Shown here one piece after another: positions 7,026-7,103 of a DNA stretch of 7,103 nt. The notes under the pieces are model-generated. The model made no database searches. It was not told where the DNA came from and worked only from the letters and a program-made list of their open reading frames with translations. The translations under genes and the position numbers were made by a program. The DNA is from Anaerolineae bacterium. Its GTDB lineage: Bacteria > Chloroflexota > Anaerolineae > Aggregatilineales > Phototrophicaceae. Location of the stretch: contig JALONY010000280.1 of assembly GCA_025454715.1 (NCBI GenBank), positions 1 to 7,103 of the forward strand, written 5' to 3'. How positions within the stretch are numbered: the first letter of the stretch is position 1; the number at the start of each line of letters is the position of its first letter.

Positions 7026-7103
7026 TTCGCGCCGCCCCCGCCCAGCCCATCACCCGCCGGTTGTCGCACCACAAGGGCAGGGCGTGGTACACTGTTCAGC
7101 AAA

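Noticed and set aside
7061..7093. Plus-strand TGGTACACT, an extended -10 look-alike, with TTGTCG upstream
   Set aside because: The spacing is 21 bases, the -35 is weak, and any driven gene would lie outside the window.

Overview
The window looks like a piece of a GC-rich, free-living bacterial chromosome, most likely Chloroflexota (Anaerolineae-like). This is inference from three things: a Chloroflexota-style leucyl-tRNA synthetase, exported proteins built with long Thr/Pro/Ser/Glu linkers, and an exported WD40 protein. No rRNA, tRNA, CRISPR array or complete insertion sequence is visible.

Layout. Bases 1-82 hold a possible terminator of an upstream gene and the leader of leuS, with a strong ribosome binding site. 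leuS (83-2860, +) encodes a complete leucyl-tRNA synthetase with its own strong intrinsic terminator (2875-2907). All remaining genes lie on the minus strand, converge on that terminator and look like one transcription unit. In order of transcription they are: (1) a large exported protein (6905 down to 4598) with a signal peptide, a Thr/Pro-rich linker, a parallel beta-helix region, a short Cys/Thr/Pro linker and a zincin metallopeptidase domain with an HELGH motif; (2) an exported WD40 beta-propeller protein (4572-3265), 25 nt downstream; (3) a small DUF2200-family protein (3268-2906), whose ATG overlaps the WD40 stop codon as ATGA. Bases 6906-7103 carry a plausible minus-strand promoter and a small inverted repeat.

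The main irregularity is in the large exported protein. Its signal peptide and linker lie in one minus-strand frame, and its beta-helix and protease lie in another. The switch falls at about 6440-6495 and amounts to one surplus base or two missing ones. The gene is therefore a recent pseudogene, a sequence error or, less likely, a recoding case. Base composition is also mosaic. leuS and the linkers are GC-rich, while the protease domain and the WD40 propeller (about 3600-5490) are much more AT-rich, with both edges falling inside genes.

How the genes may work together: LeuRS is housekeeping and unrelated to the rest. The protease/beta-helix protein and the WD40 protein both carry export signals and probably act at or outside the cell surface. 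The DUF2200 protein has no export signal and no known role; only its position ties it to them.
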